From Fimenecus sp963624605 (GTDB lineage: Bacteria > Bacillota > Clostridia > Oscillospirales > Acutalibacteraceae), in assembly GCA_963624605.1 (NCBI GenBank), contig CAVFQD010000030.1, positions 1 through 22,748 on the forward strand: DNA of 22,748 nt. The letters run 5' to 3'. The translations under genes and the position numbers were made by a program. This document shows positions 15,808 to 22,748 of this stretch, one piece after another. Position 1 is the stretch's first letter. Each line of letters starts with the position of its first letter. The notes beneath the pieces were generated by a model. It did no database searches and was not told the DNA's origin. It saw nothing but the letters and a program-made list of their open reading frames with translations.

Positions 15808-16263
15808 ATGAAAGCAGTAATTCAAAGAGTAAAAAACGCAAGAGTTGATGTTGACGAGAAAACAGTCGGCAAAATCTCGGAGGGCTATCTTATACTTGTC
15901 GGCGTAATGGACGGCGACACCGAAGAGGACGCAGAAATCCTCGCAAAAAAGACGGCTAACCTCAGGATATTTACCGATGAGGACGACAAGATGAACAAGT
16001 CAATACTCGACATTGACGGCGAAGTGCTTGCCGTGTCGCAGTTTACGCTCTGCGCCGATGTCAAAAAGGGAAACAGACCGTCGTTTATCAATTCGGCGGC
16101 GCCCGACGAAGCAAACAGATTGTATGAGTATTACTGCTCAAAGCTCCTCGAAAACGGAGTGCGTAAGGTTGAAAAGGGAGTGTTCGGTGCACACATGGAG
16201 GTGTCTCTGCTCAACAACGGACCCGTTACGATACTTTACGATACGGAGATTTGGAGAAAATAA
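15808..16263 (+). CDS. dtd: D-aminoacyl-tRNA deacylase
   Basis: Hydrolyses D-aminoacyl-tRNA (and Gly-tRNA-Ala) to keep D-amino acids out of translation. The 151 residues carry both signature motifs: VSQFTLCAD (76-84) and LLNNGPVTI (134-142), which holds the cross-subunit Gly-Pro. The start follows an AAGGGA site, 15 bases after rel, as in the relA-dtd pair of Bacillus. One base separates its stop codon from the next gene. Confidence 0.97.
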   Translation: MKAVIQRVKNARVDVDEKTVGKISEGYLILVGVMDGDTEEDAEILAKKTANLRIFTDEDDKMNKSILDIDGEVLAVSQFTLCADVKKGNRPSFINSAAPDEANRLYEYYCSKLLENGVRKVEKGVFGAHMEVSLLNNGPVTILYDTEIWRK

Positions 16264-16264
16264 T

Positions 16265-16897
16265 ATGTCAATTACCGTAAAATCAATACCGCTGGGTCCC
16301 GTCAGCGCAAACACGCACATCTTAACCGATACTGCGACGGGCGAATGTGCCGTTATAGACGCAGGCGATTTTAACGACGAGCTAAAAAGGGAGCTTGACG
16401 GCAGGAAAGCCCGATATATATTGCTCACTCACGGGCATTTTGACCATATCCTCGGCGTGCACGACTTAAAAGAGTACACGGGCGCGCAGGTTATGATACA
16501 CTCCCTCGACGCACCTTGCCTTTCAAATTCGCAAACAAGTCTTGCCGAATGGGGCGGCTGCGAGCAAAAAAATGTAACTGCCGACAGGCTTCTTTCCGAC
16601 GGCGACACGATTATGCTCGGCGAAACACAAATAAAGGTTATGCACACCCCGGGTCACACTCCCGGCGGAGCTTGCTATATAGTTGAAAGCGAAAAAACAA
16701 TCTTTACGGGCGATACGCTGTTTTCACTCACGGCAGGCAGAACAGACCTTATAGGCGGAGACGATTTTATGCTTGTGTCCTCGCTTAAAAGGATAGCGGA
16801 GCTTGACGGCGATTATAAGGTTTATACGGGACATAACCGTTCAACCACGCTTGACTATGAGCGCACACACAACAGATATTTGCGGAGACTTGTATGA
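16265..16897 (+). CDS. Metallo-beta-lactamase-fold hydrolase, glyoxalase II-like
   Basis: A 210-residue cytoplasmic MBL-fold protein. THGHFDH (55-61), His131 (HTPGHTPG), Asp150 (FTGDTLF) and His190 (TGHN) supply the usual two-metal site. The family includes hydroxyacylglutathione hydrolase-like thioesterases; the true substrate is unknown. The ATG at 16265 is chosen because it begins the conserved domain and has TGGAGA seven bases before it; the frame is open further upstream only because it runs inside dtd. Its TGA overlaps the hemZ start as ATGA. The dtd-MBL-hemZ order is common in Clostridia. Confidence 0.93.
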   Translation: MSITVKSIPLGPVSANTHILTDTATGECAVIDAGDFNDELKRELDGRKARYILLTHGHFDHILGVHDLKEYTGAQVMIHSLDAPCLSNSQTSLAEWGGCEQKNVTADRLLSDGDTIMLGETQIKVMHTPGHTPGGACYIVESEKTIFTGDTLFSLTAGRTDLIGGDDFMLVSSLKRIAELDGDYKVYTGHNRSTTLDYERTHNRYLRRLV

Positions 16898-18354
16898 TAC
16901 TCGGTGTTAAAAATCATAAATTTCAATACGAAGCGGAAAAGCTGACAAGGGTATTTTTCCCCAACGAAAAAATCACCGTTGTAATCGGCGACAGCTTCAA
17001 AAGCGATGAGGCTCTGTTGCTTACGGAGTTTACCGACAGCGAGGTAAGAGTCGTTTTTACGGACGAAGCGGGAAATGTGCTTTACAGTGAAGAAAACGGT
17101 CTTACGGGAGTTCCCGACAGGGAGCTTTTAATGGCGCAGATGATGTTCCGTGCGCTTGTGAAAATCACGGGCTATACTCCGAAATGGGGAATACTTACGG
17201 GTATCCGTCCGTCAAAGCTTCTCAGAAGCCTTAAAGCGAATTACGGAACTGAAAAGGGCAAGGAAATTTTTATGAGCGATTACCTTGTTACAAGGGAAAA
17301 AACGGAGCTTGCCGACAGCGTTGCAAATACAGAGGAAAAAATAATTTCCCTCTCCCGACCCGAGTCGTTCAGCCTTTATGTTTCAATTCCGTTCTGTCCT
17401 ACGCGGTGCAGCTATTGCTCGTTTGTCTCCCATGCTATGACGAGCGGACTTGTAAAAAAGCTTATGCCCGATTATCTTGACTGTCTTAAAAAAGAAATAA
17501 AGCTTACGGGTAAGATAGCCTCGGATTTGGGCTTGAGGCTCGAGAGTGTTTATTACGGCGGCGGCACGCCCACCACGCTTGAAGCGGATGAACTTAAGGG
17601 CGTTATCGGCGCAATAGCCGAGAGCTTTGATTTGTCAACCGTCCGTGAATATACCGTCGAAGCGGGCAGACCCGACACCCTCACGAGAGAAAAATTCAGG
17701 GTTATGAAAGAGGGCGGAGTTTCAAGGATAAGTATAAATCCGCAGACCTTTGACGATAAAATTTTGCAAAACATAGGCAGACGCCACACGGCGCAGATGG
17801 CTGAAAACGCCTTTTGTGTTGCCCGTGAGGAGGGCTTTGACAATATAAATGCCGACCTTATCGCAGGCTTGCCGGGCGACACCTTTGACGGATTTTGCCG
17901 CTCACTTGACAAGGCTATGGGCTTTTCTGCGGAAAATATAACCGTACATACGCTGGCACTCAAGCGTTCCTCGACCATGGGCACGACGACGGGACAGGTG
18001 GATACCGAAAAGAGCAACCTTGCGGGCAAAATGCTTGACTATGCGTATTCAACCCTCACACGCAACGGATATTTCCCGTATTATATGTACCGTCAGGCAA
18101 AATCCCTCGGCAATCTTGAAAATACGGGTTATGCAAAGTCCGACAGGGAATGTCTTTACAACATCTTTATGATGGAGGAGTGCCATTCGGTATTTGCAAT
18201 TGGCGGCGGCGGAGTTACAAGGCTCAAAGCACCCAACGGCGATAAAATCAGTCGAATATTCAACTATAAATATCCGTATGAATATATTGACGGCTTTGAG
18301 GAGCTTGTAAAAAGAAAAGACGAAATCATCGATTTTTATAACAGCTGTAAATAA
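16894..18354 (+). CDS. hemZ: Coproporphyrinogen dehydrogenase-like radical SAM protein HemZ
   Basis: A 486-residue radical SAM enzyme of the HemN/HemW/HemZ group. After an N-terminal domain of about 155 residues unlike HemW, the core has SIPFCPTRCSYCSF (164-177) with Cys168, Cys172 and Cys175 for the 4Fe-4S cluster, and YYGGGTP (220-226). In Bacillus HemZ was reported as an anaerobic coproporphyrinogen III oxidase; many anaerobic Clostridia with HemZ do not make heme, so the actual reaction is uncertain. No other heme gene is in the window. Translation is coupled to the MBL gene by ATGA. Confidence 0.92.
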   Translation: MILGVKNHKFQYEAEKLTRVFFPNEKITVVIGDSFKSDEALLLTEFTDSEVRVVFTDEAGNVLYSEENGLTGVPDRELLMAQMMFRALVKITGYTPKWGILTGIRPSKLLRSLKANYGTEKGKEIFMSDYLVTREKTELADSVANTEEKIISLSRPESFSLYVSIPFCPTRCSYCSFVSHAMTSGLVKKLMPDYLDCLKKEIKLTGKIASDLGLRLESVYYGGGTPTTLEADELKGVIGAIAESFDLSTVREYTVEAGRPDTLTREKFRVMKEGGVSRISINPQTFDDKILQNIGRRHTAQMAENAFCVAREEGFDNINADLIAGLPGDTFDGFCRSLDKAMGFSAENITVHTLALKRSSTMGTTTGQVDTEKSNLAGKMLDYAYSTLTRNGYFPYYMYRQAKSLGNLENTGYAKSDRECLYNIFMMEECHSVFAIGGGGVTRLKAPNGDKISRIFNYKYPYEYIDGFEELVKRKDEIIDFYNSCK

Positions 18355-18375
18355 CCGAAAGGTAAGTGACATCTT

Positions 18376-19296
18376 ATGTCAAACAATAACAGAATAGAAT
18401 ATATCAACGAGCTTGCACGGGAAAATCCGCAGGCACTTGTAGCAAGAGCGGAGCTTCGGTACAGGAATATTATCAATAACATTGCCGAAAAAGCGCTCGA
18501 CGACCCCGGCAGAAAAATTATAATGCTTGCAGGTCCGTCGGCTTCGGGAAAGACAACCACGGCTAAGAAAATTGCCGAGACCTTTACCTCGCTCGGAATG
18601 AAAACTTATGTTGTTTCGCTTGACGATTTCTATAAAAACAGATGCGATATTCCGGGCTTTTCAGAGGGTAAGCCCGACTTTGAAACAGTCTATGCACTTG
18701 ACATAGAACTTATTTCCGAAACGCTCAAGAGCCTGATGTCGGGCAGGAAAACAAAGCTTCCTGTTTTTGACTTTACCACGGGCTCAAGAAAGGATATCTC
18801 AAGGGAAATTACTCTCGGGAAGGACGATGCGGTTATCGTTGAGGGCTTGCACGCTCTTAATCCTATTGTTACAAGCGGCATTGACGGACTTAAGCTTATG
18901 AAGATATACATAAGCGTATCTTCAAGAATTTACGACCAAAACGGAAAAATCGTCCTTAACAAGCGCAATCTCCGTTTTATGAGGAGACTTGTAAGGGATT
19001 ATAATTTCAGAGCGAGCTCGGTAGAGAGCACATACAGTCTTTGGCAGAGTGTTTGCGACGGAGAGGACAAATATCTGTTCCCGTATAAGGATATGGCTGA
19101 TGTGAGGATAAATTCAATTCATCTGTGCGAGCCGTGTCTGTTTAAGGATACCGTTCTCAAAATGCTTGAAAACGCCGACTTGAGCGAAGAATATGAGCAT
19201 GACGCCAAAAGGCTTGCCCGTTCGCTCAGACAGTTTGAGAGCGTTGATTTGTCTTTTGTTCCCGAGGACTCGCTTTTAAGGGAATTTCTCGGTTGA
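18376..19296 (+). CDS. Uridine kinase-like P-loop nucleoside kinase
   Basis: A 306-residue kinase of the phosphoribulokinase/uridine kinase family. Walker A is GPSASGKT (53-60), the nucleoside-binding segment LDDFYKN (82-88) and DFETVYALD (101-109) follow, and VEGLHALNP (155-163) is the Walker B-like strand. Many Clostridia have a longer form of about 550 residues with an N-terminal TGS/ThrRS-like domain; here only about 48 residues precede the P-loop. It starts 21 bases after hemZ with AAAGGTAAG upstream at rather long spacing. The substrate is presumably uridine or cytidine, not proven. Confidence 0.88.
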   Translation: MSNNNRIEYINELARENPQALVARAELRYRNIINNIAEKALDDPGRKIIMLAGPSASGKTTTAKKIAETFTSLGMKTYVVSLDDFYKNRCDIPGFSEGKPDFETVYALDIELISETLKSLMSGRKTKLPVFDFTTGSRKDISREITLGKDDAVIVEGLHALNPIVTSGIDGLKLMKIYISVSSRIYDQNGKIVLNKRNLRFMRRLVRDYNFRASSVESTYSLWQSVCDGEDKYLFPYKDMADVRINSIHLCEPCLFKDTVLKMLENADLSEEYEHDAKRLARSLRQFESVDLSFVPEDSLLREFLG

Positions 19297-19301
19297 TATA
19301 C

Positions 19302-19330
19302 TTTACATTACGGTGGAATAAATGTATAAT
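19302..19330 (+). promoter_or_regulatory. Sigma-A promoter of the flippase-mazG operon
   Basis: TTTACA (19302-19307) and a perfect TATAAT (19325-19330) are 17 bases apart. It lies in the short gap after the kinase gene, with transcription predicted near 19337, about 31 bases before the TTG start. Confidence 0.75.
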
Positions 19331-19367
19331 AAATATCTTGCTAAACTCATCGGAATGAGGTGTTTTG

Positions 19368-21155
19368 TTGGCTAAAAACACAAAGCGGAAAAGTCAATCG
19401 CTTCTTAACGGCGCGATGGTGCTTGCTGCCGCGACACTGATTGTTAAAGTTATCGGTATTCTTTATAAGATACCGCTTTCAAATATGGTCGGCGCAGTCG
19501 GAAGAGGATATTTTGACTCGGCGTACAACCTTTATATTCCCGTATATACCATTTCAATGGCAGGCTTGCCCGTTGCGATTTCAAAGATGGTATCGCAGCA
19601 GATGGCTCTTAAAAGGTACAGAGATGTCAGGCTCACCTTCAAGGTGGCGGCAAGACTGTTTTTGATAACGGGTATCGGCGGAACGATTCTTTTACTGCTG
19701 CTTGCCTATCCGTACGCATACCTTGCAAAGAGTATGGAGGCTATACCTGCGATACTCGCAATTACCCCGTCGATTTTCTTCTGCTGTATTATGTCTATTT
19801 ACAGAGGCTATTACAACGGTATGCGAAATATGACCCCGACAGCAATGTCGGAGGTATGGGAGGCTGTCGGCAAGGTCATTTTCGGTCTTGCGTGCGCAAA
19901 GCTTTCAATTTCATACGGCTATTCGAGATATGAGCAGGGTCTTACCGTTTACGGAAAGACAGTTACCACGCAGGCGGAGCTGTCAAGCGCAATTTACCCT
20001 TATGCGGCGGCAGCGGCGGCTATCGGCGTAACGGTCGGCACGATAATCGGTATGATCTATATGATGGTACTGTATAAGGTAAAGGGCGACGGTATTACAA
20101 GGGCGGAGCTTGCCGCTTCACCTAAGCCTGCGGACTCGGGCACGATAGTCAAGGCTCTTTTCGGTCTTGCTGTTCCCGTGGTTGCGTCCTCGCTTGTTTT
20201 CAGTGTAACTAACCTTATTGACTCAATGACAATCCAGAACAGGCTTGCGACTATGATTGAGGGCAACCTCGACTATATAAAGAACCTGTATTCGGTGGAG
20301 CTTGCACTTTCAAATATACTTGATGAGGATATACCCAAGTACCTTTACGGCGCATACACAATGTCGCTTGACTTCAAGAACCTTATTCCGTCAATTACAA
20401 TGACTCTCGGCGTCAGCGCAATACCTGCTCTTTCGGCGGCGTGGGCGTTGAAGGACAGAAAGGCTCTTAAAAGCTCGGTTGAGTCCGTGCTCCGCGTTAC
20501 GATGATGTTCTCGCTTCCCGCAGGCATCGGAATGGGCGTGCTTGCTTACCCGATTTTGCAGATGATGTATGAAACGGGTAAATCGGCAGAGGCTGTTTCC
20601 ATTGCCGCACCGATTATGGCGGCTTACGGCTATACGATATTCTTAATGTCGCTCTCACAGCCGATGACAAATATGCTCCAAGCGCTCGGTAAGGCAAAGG
20701 TTCCCGTTATATCGCTCTCAATAGGCGCGATAGCCAAGGTTATAACGAACTACATTTTTATCGGTATGCCGAAGTTTAACATAAACGGCGCAGTTGTCGG
20801 CACGGTTGTGTGCTATACGATAATCGTCGCGATAAATCTGGTTGCGCTCATACGCACCGCAAAGGTCAAAATAGATTATATGTCTGTATTCGTAAAGCCG
20901 CTTGTGTGCAGCGTGCTCTGCGGAGTTGCGGCAAGAACAAGCTTCGGCATTTTTAATGCCGTTTTGCCCGAAATTTATAAGGGAGACCATTCGATTACAA
21001 ACATACTCGCTACGGCGATTGCGGTCGTAATTGCGGTCATAGTTTACTTTGTTTCCATGCTTTTGGTTAACGGAATAGTAAAAGAAGACATAATTATGCT
21101 TCCAAAGGGCGAAAAAATCGCCAAAACACTTGCAAAATATGGATTTATAGGTTAA
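19368..21155 (+). CDS. SpoVB/MurJ-family lipid-linked oligosaccharide flippase
   Basis: A 595-residue polytopic membrane protein of the MOP superfamily, with about 14 hydrophobic segments beginning near residue 16. The family moves undecaprenyl-linked precursors (lipid II or polysaccharide repeat units) across the membrane. SpoVB of Bacillus is about 518 residues; the extra length here is mostly in two polar loops, about 183-208 and 287-335. Its place before mazG, HU and rqcP matches Bacillus yabM and its clostridial equivalents, favouring a SpoVB/YabM-type role over a capsule-specific Wzx. Two TTG codons lie in tandem (19365, 19368); the second is chosen because GAGGTG (19357-19362) leaves five bases to it, against two for the first. 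Confidence 0.88.
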   Translation: MAKNTKRKSQSLLNGAMVLAAATLIVKVIGILYKIPLSNMVGAVGRGYFDSAYNLYIPVYTISMAGLPVAISKMVSQQMALKRYRDVRLTFKVAARLFLITGIGGTILLLLLAYPYAYLAKSMEAIPAILAITPSIFFCCIMSIYRGYYNGMRNMTPTAMSEVWEAVGKVIFGLACAKLSISYGYSRYEQGLTVYGKTVTTQAELSSAIYPYAAAAAAIGVTVGTIIGMIYMMVLYKVKGDGITRAELAASPKPADSGTIVKALFGLAVPVVASSLVFSVTNLIDSMTIQNRLATMIEGNLDYIKNLYSVELALSNILDEDIPKYLYGAYTMSLDFKNLIPSITMTLGVSAIPALSAAWALKDRKALKSSVESVLRVTMMFSLPAGIGMGVLAYPILQMMYETGKSAEAVSIAAPIMAAYGYTIFLMSLSQPMTNMLQALGKAKVPVISLSIGAIAKVITNYIFIGMPKFNINGAVVGTVVCYTIIVAINLVALIRTAKVKIDYMSVFVKPLVCSVLCGVAARTSFGIFNAVLPEIYKGDHSITNILATAIAVVIAVIVYFVSMLLVNGIVKEDIIMLPKGEKIAKTLAKYGFIG

Positions 21156-21177
21156 AATAGATAAGGAAGTTGCGTTT

Positions 21178-21987
21178 ATGGCGGTAAATTTTGTATCAAA
21201 ATTAAAATACGATATATCCGACCTTTTGAAAATAATGGAAATTCTCCGTTCTCCCGAGGGTTGCCCTTGGGACAGGGAGCAGAGCCACGAGTCAATTAAG
21301 AAGTCTCTTATCGAGGAAACCTACGAGGTTGTTGAGGCTATCAACAAGAACGATAAGGAGCTTATGACCGAGGAACTCGGCGATGTGCTTTTGCAGGTCG
21401 TTTTCCATTCGCAGATTGCCCGTGAAAACGGGGAGTTTGATTTCTCGGATGTATGCGACGGTATTTGCAAAAAGCTTATCGAACGCCACCCGCACGTTTT
21501 CGGCGATGTCAGCGTTAAGGACAGCGGTGAGGTGCTTGAAAACTGGGAACAGATAAAGTCGAGGACAAAGCACCGCAAAACGCAGACGGACAAAATGCTT
21601 TCCGTTCCCCGTGAGCTTCCGGCTCTTATGAGGAGCGCTAAAATCCAGGAGAAGGCGGCTAAGGTCGGCTTTGATTGGGATGACGCTTCGGGCGCTTTTG
21701 ACAAGCTTTCCGAGGAGAGCGAGGAATTAAAGGCAGCCGTTCGCAACAACGATAAGGAAAATATGACCGAGGAGCTCGGCGATCTGCTGTTCTCTGCGGT
21801 TAATGTTTCAAGGTTTATCGGCGTTGATGCGGAGGAGGCTCTTACAGCTTCAACGGACAAGTTCTTAAACCGCTTTTCGGTTGTTGAACGCCTTGCAAAG
21901 GAACGCAATATAGATATGGAAAAAAGCTCGATTGAGGAGCTTGACCGCCTCTGGAATGAGGCAAAGGAAATGACAAAGTCCAAATAA
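21178..21987 (+). CDS. mazG: Nucleoside triphosphate pyrophosphohydrolase MazG
   Basis: Hydrolyses NTPs/dNTPs to monophosphates plus pyrophosphate, a house-cleaning role also linked to alarmone control. The 269 residues form two MazG repeats. The first has GCPWDREQSHESI (28-40), IEETYE (45-50) and EELGD (65-69); the second has LSEESEEL (177-184) and EELGD (198-202), the Glu/Asp ligands of Mg. The Bacillus counterpart YabN has an N-terminal tetrapyrrole-methylase domain that is absent here. AAGGAAG lies eight bases before the ATG. The flippase gene ends 22 bases upstream. Confidence 0.96.
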   Translation: MAVNFVSKLKYDISDLLKIMEILRSPEGCPWDREQSHESIKKSLIEETYEVVEAINKNDKELMTEELGDVLLQVVFHSQIARENGEFDFSDVCDGICKKLIERHPHVFGDVSVKDSGEVLENWEQIKSRTKHRKTQTDKMLSVPRELPALMRSAKIQEKAAKVGFDWDDASGAFDKLSEESEELKAAVRNNDKENMTEELGDLLFSAVNVSRFIGVDAEEALTASTDKFLNRFSVVERLAKERNIDMEKSSIEELDRLWNEAKEMTKSK

Positions 21988-22003
21988 AAGTGTTCGCACT
22001 TTT
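21986..22003 (+). other. Small UUCG-loop hairpin at the mazG-HU junction
   Basis: AAAAGTG (21986-21992), loop TTCG, CACTTTT (21997-22003): a perfect 7-bp stem that begins inside the mazG stop codon. It lacks a U-run after the stem and only three pairs are G-C, so it is a weak terminator at most. It may be an RNA stabilising or processing element before the HU gene. Confidence 0.4.
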
Positions 22004-22043
22004 GGAAATATTAAAAGTTTTATCAAAAACGGAGGACACAAAA

Positions 22044-22316
22044 ATGAATAAGACAGATCTTATCGCAGCAGTAGCTGCAAAGGCAGAACTCTCGAAGAAA
22101 GACGCAGACGCAGCTGTTTCGGCTGTATTTGACGCAGTATCGGAAGCTCTTGCACAGGGCGACAAGGTTCAGCTCGTTGGCTTCGGTACATTCGAAGTAC
22201 GCGCTCGTGCTGCTAAGCAGGGTCGCAACCCCAAGACAGGCGAAGCAATGACAATCGCAGCTTCCAAGGTTCCTGCTTTCAAAGCAGGTAAGGCTCTCAA
22301 AGACGCTGTTAAATAA
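22044..22316 (+). CDS. hup: Histone-like DNA-binding protein HU
   Basis: A nucleoid protein that binds and bends DNA as a dimer. The 90 residues have the normal HU length: MNKTDLIAAVAAKAELSKKD at the start, GFGTFEVRARAAKQGRNPKTG with the DNA-binding beta arm in the middle, and PAFKAGKALKDAVK at the end. The ATG at 22044 is chosen from the family N-terminus and a perfect GGAGGA site (22031-22036); the frame is open 18 codons further upstream but nothing there fits. Codon choice looks adapted to high expression (many GCA/GCT Ala codons). A strong terminator follows directly. Confidence 0.97.
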   Translation: MNKTDLIAAVAAKAELSKKDADAAVSAVFDAVSEALAQGDKVQLVGFGTFEVRARAAKQGRNPKTGEAMTIAASKVPAFKAGKALKDAVK

Positions 22317-22333
22317 TTGTTTTTGACCTTTTG

Positions 22334-22368
22334 CGGAGGAAGATGTTTTCATCTTCCTCTGTTTTTTT
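22334..22368 (+). terminator. Rho-independent terminator after HU
   Basis: CGGAGGAAGATG (22334-22345), loop TTTT, CATCTTCCTCTG (22350-22361): a 12-bp stem with one G-U pair, followed by seven T (22362-22368). It separates HU from rqcP; some read-through, or a promoter close to the rqcP start, must supply rqcP. Confidence 0.9.
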
Positions 22369-22415
22369 ATTCGGCTTTGTGTTATCATATAAAAAACAAA
22401 CCTCGGAGGAAAACT

Positions 22416-22655
22416 ATGCGACTTGACAAATATCTTAAAATCTCCCGTATCATTAAGCGGAGAACCGTTGCCAACGAAGTGTGCGACGCAAAGCATGTCA
22501 CGGTAAACGGCAAGGTTGCAAGGGCGTCGTACGATGTGAAGGTCGGAGATATAATCGAAATACGCTTCGGCGAAAAAACAACGAAGTACGAGGTGCTCGG
22601 CGTTTCGGAATATGCGACAAAGGAATCTGCTGCTTCAATGTTCAGAGAAATATAA
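22416..22655 (+). CDS. rqcP: S4-domain RNA-binding protein RqcP (YabO)
   Basis: In Bacillus RqcP works with RqcH on split 50S subunits to add poly-alanine tails to stalled chains. This 79-residue protein begins MRLDKYLKISRIIKRRTVAN, close to Bacillus YabO. The S4 fold spans about residues 1-62, with VNGKVARASYDVKVGD (about 29-44) as its RNA-binding turn. The ATG at 22416 is set by the family N-terminus and GGAGGA at 22405-22410; an upstream in-frame extension crosses the HU terminator and is not credible. In Bacillus yabP, yabQ and divIC follow; here a terminator comes right after the stop. Confidence 0.94.
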   Translation: MRLDKYLKISRIIKRRTVANEVCDAKHVTVNGKVARASYDVKVGDIIEIRFGEKTTKYEVLGVSEYATKESAASMFREI

Positions 22656-22692
22656 AAACAGCGTACAATCCGAAAAGATTGTACGCTGTTTT
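22655..22692. terminator. Strong, potentially bidirectional terminator after rqcP
   Basis: AAAACAGCGTACAATC (22655-22670) and GATTGTACGCTGTTTT (22677-22692) are perfect 16-base arms around CGAAAA. T-rich sequence follows on the plus strand and, through the A-rich left flank, on the minus strand as well. The left arm begins at the last base of the rqcP stop codon. Confidence 0.88.
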
Positions 22693-22714
22693 GTTGTCTA
22701 GCAATTGATGAAAA

Positions 22715-22733
22715 CCCCCGGTTCTACCGGGGG
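22715..22733. other. GC-rich hairpin at the window edge
   Basis: CCCCCGG (22715-22721), loop TTCTA, CCGGGGG (22727-22733), flanked by AAAA on both sides. Read on the minus strand it is a 7-bp GC stem followed by TTTTC, which could terminate a gene coming from the right. Its look (AAAACCCCCGG-loop-CCGGGGG near an AATTGATG segment) also recalls subterminal hairpins of IS200/IS605-type elements in gut Clostridia; that is recollection, and no transposase is in view. Confidence 0.4.
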
Positions 22734-22748
22734 AAAAGGAACGCTTTA

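Noticed and set aside
16013..16264. N-terminal extension of the MBL hydrolase frame into dtd
   Set aside because: The added residues are a shadow of dtd in another frame; the MBL fold begins at the ATG at 16265 with a good ribosome site.
22317..22415. N-terminal extension of the RqcP frame
   Set aside because: The 33 extra codons cross the HU terminator hairpin, and both the S4 family N-terminus and a GGAGGA site fit the ATG at 22416.

Overview
The window looks like chromosomal core sequence from a low-to-mid GC Clostridia (Firmicutes), most likely of the gut Oscillospirales/Ruminococcaceae type. The reasons are GSI-alpha glutamine synthetase, bifunctional Rel, HemZ, RqcP and SpoVB/MazG/HU homologues, strong AGGAGG-type ribosome binding sites, TTG starts, consensus sigma-A promoters, and an intergenic region full of short GC-rich dyad repeats. 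The taxonomic call is inference from gene content. No plasmid, phage, CRISPR or defence system is visible.

Layout. Positions 1-739 carry no convincing gene; they hold a mosaic of short palindromic repeats ending in the glnA terminator. glnA (740-2062, minus) and an LCP-family cell-wall ligase gene (2328-3671, plus) diverge from a 265-bp region with two clear sigma-A promoters and several palindromes. From 2328 to 9391 one tight plus-strand operon runs: LCP ligase, rfbA, rfbD, rfbB, rfbC (the complete dTDP-L-rhamnose pathway) and three family-2 glycosyltransferases. A convergent minus-strand gene (9478 to about 11391) encodes a membrane-bound FlaA1/CapD/PglF-type NDP-sugar dehydratase. It is separated from the operon by a terminator of the same repeat-like family as the glnA terminator.

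A divergent promoter region with a 16-bp palindrome leads into recJ, rel, dtd, an MBL hydrolase, hemZ and a uridine-kinase-like P-loop kinase (11558-19296). Several of these genes are coupled by ATGA or near-zero spacing. A new promoter then drives a SpoVB/MurJ-like flippase, mazG, HU and rqcP (19368-22655). This matches the conserved yabM-yabN-hup-yabO neighbourhood of Firmicutes. Strong terminators follow both HU and rqcP. The last 40 bases carry a GC-rich hairpin belonging to something beyond the edge, possibly an IS200/IS605-type end or a terminator of an incoming minus-strand gene.

Together: nitrogen assimilation; synthesis of a rhamnose-containing surface polysaccharide probably ligated to peptidoglycan by the LCP protein; a second sugar branch (CapD-like); stringent response, recombination and tRNA proofreading functions; and a lipid-linked precursor flippase with nucleotide housekeeping and ribosome quality control. 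I did not find a convincing undescribed multi-gene system. The most unusual signals are regulatory and repetitive: palindromes at the divergent promoters, the shared terminator family, and the dyad-repeat mosaic at the left end.
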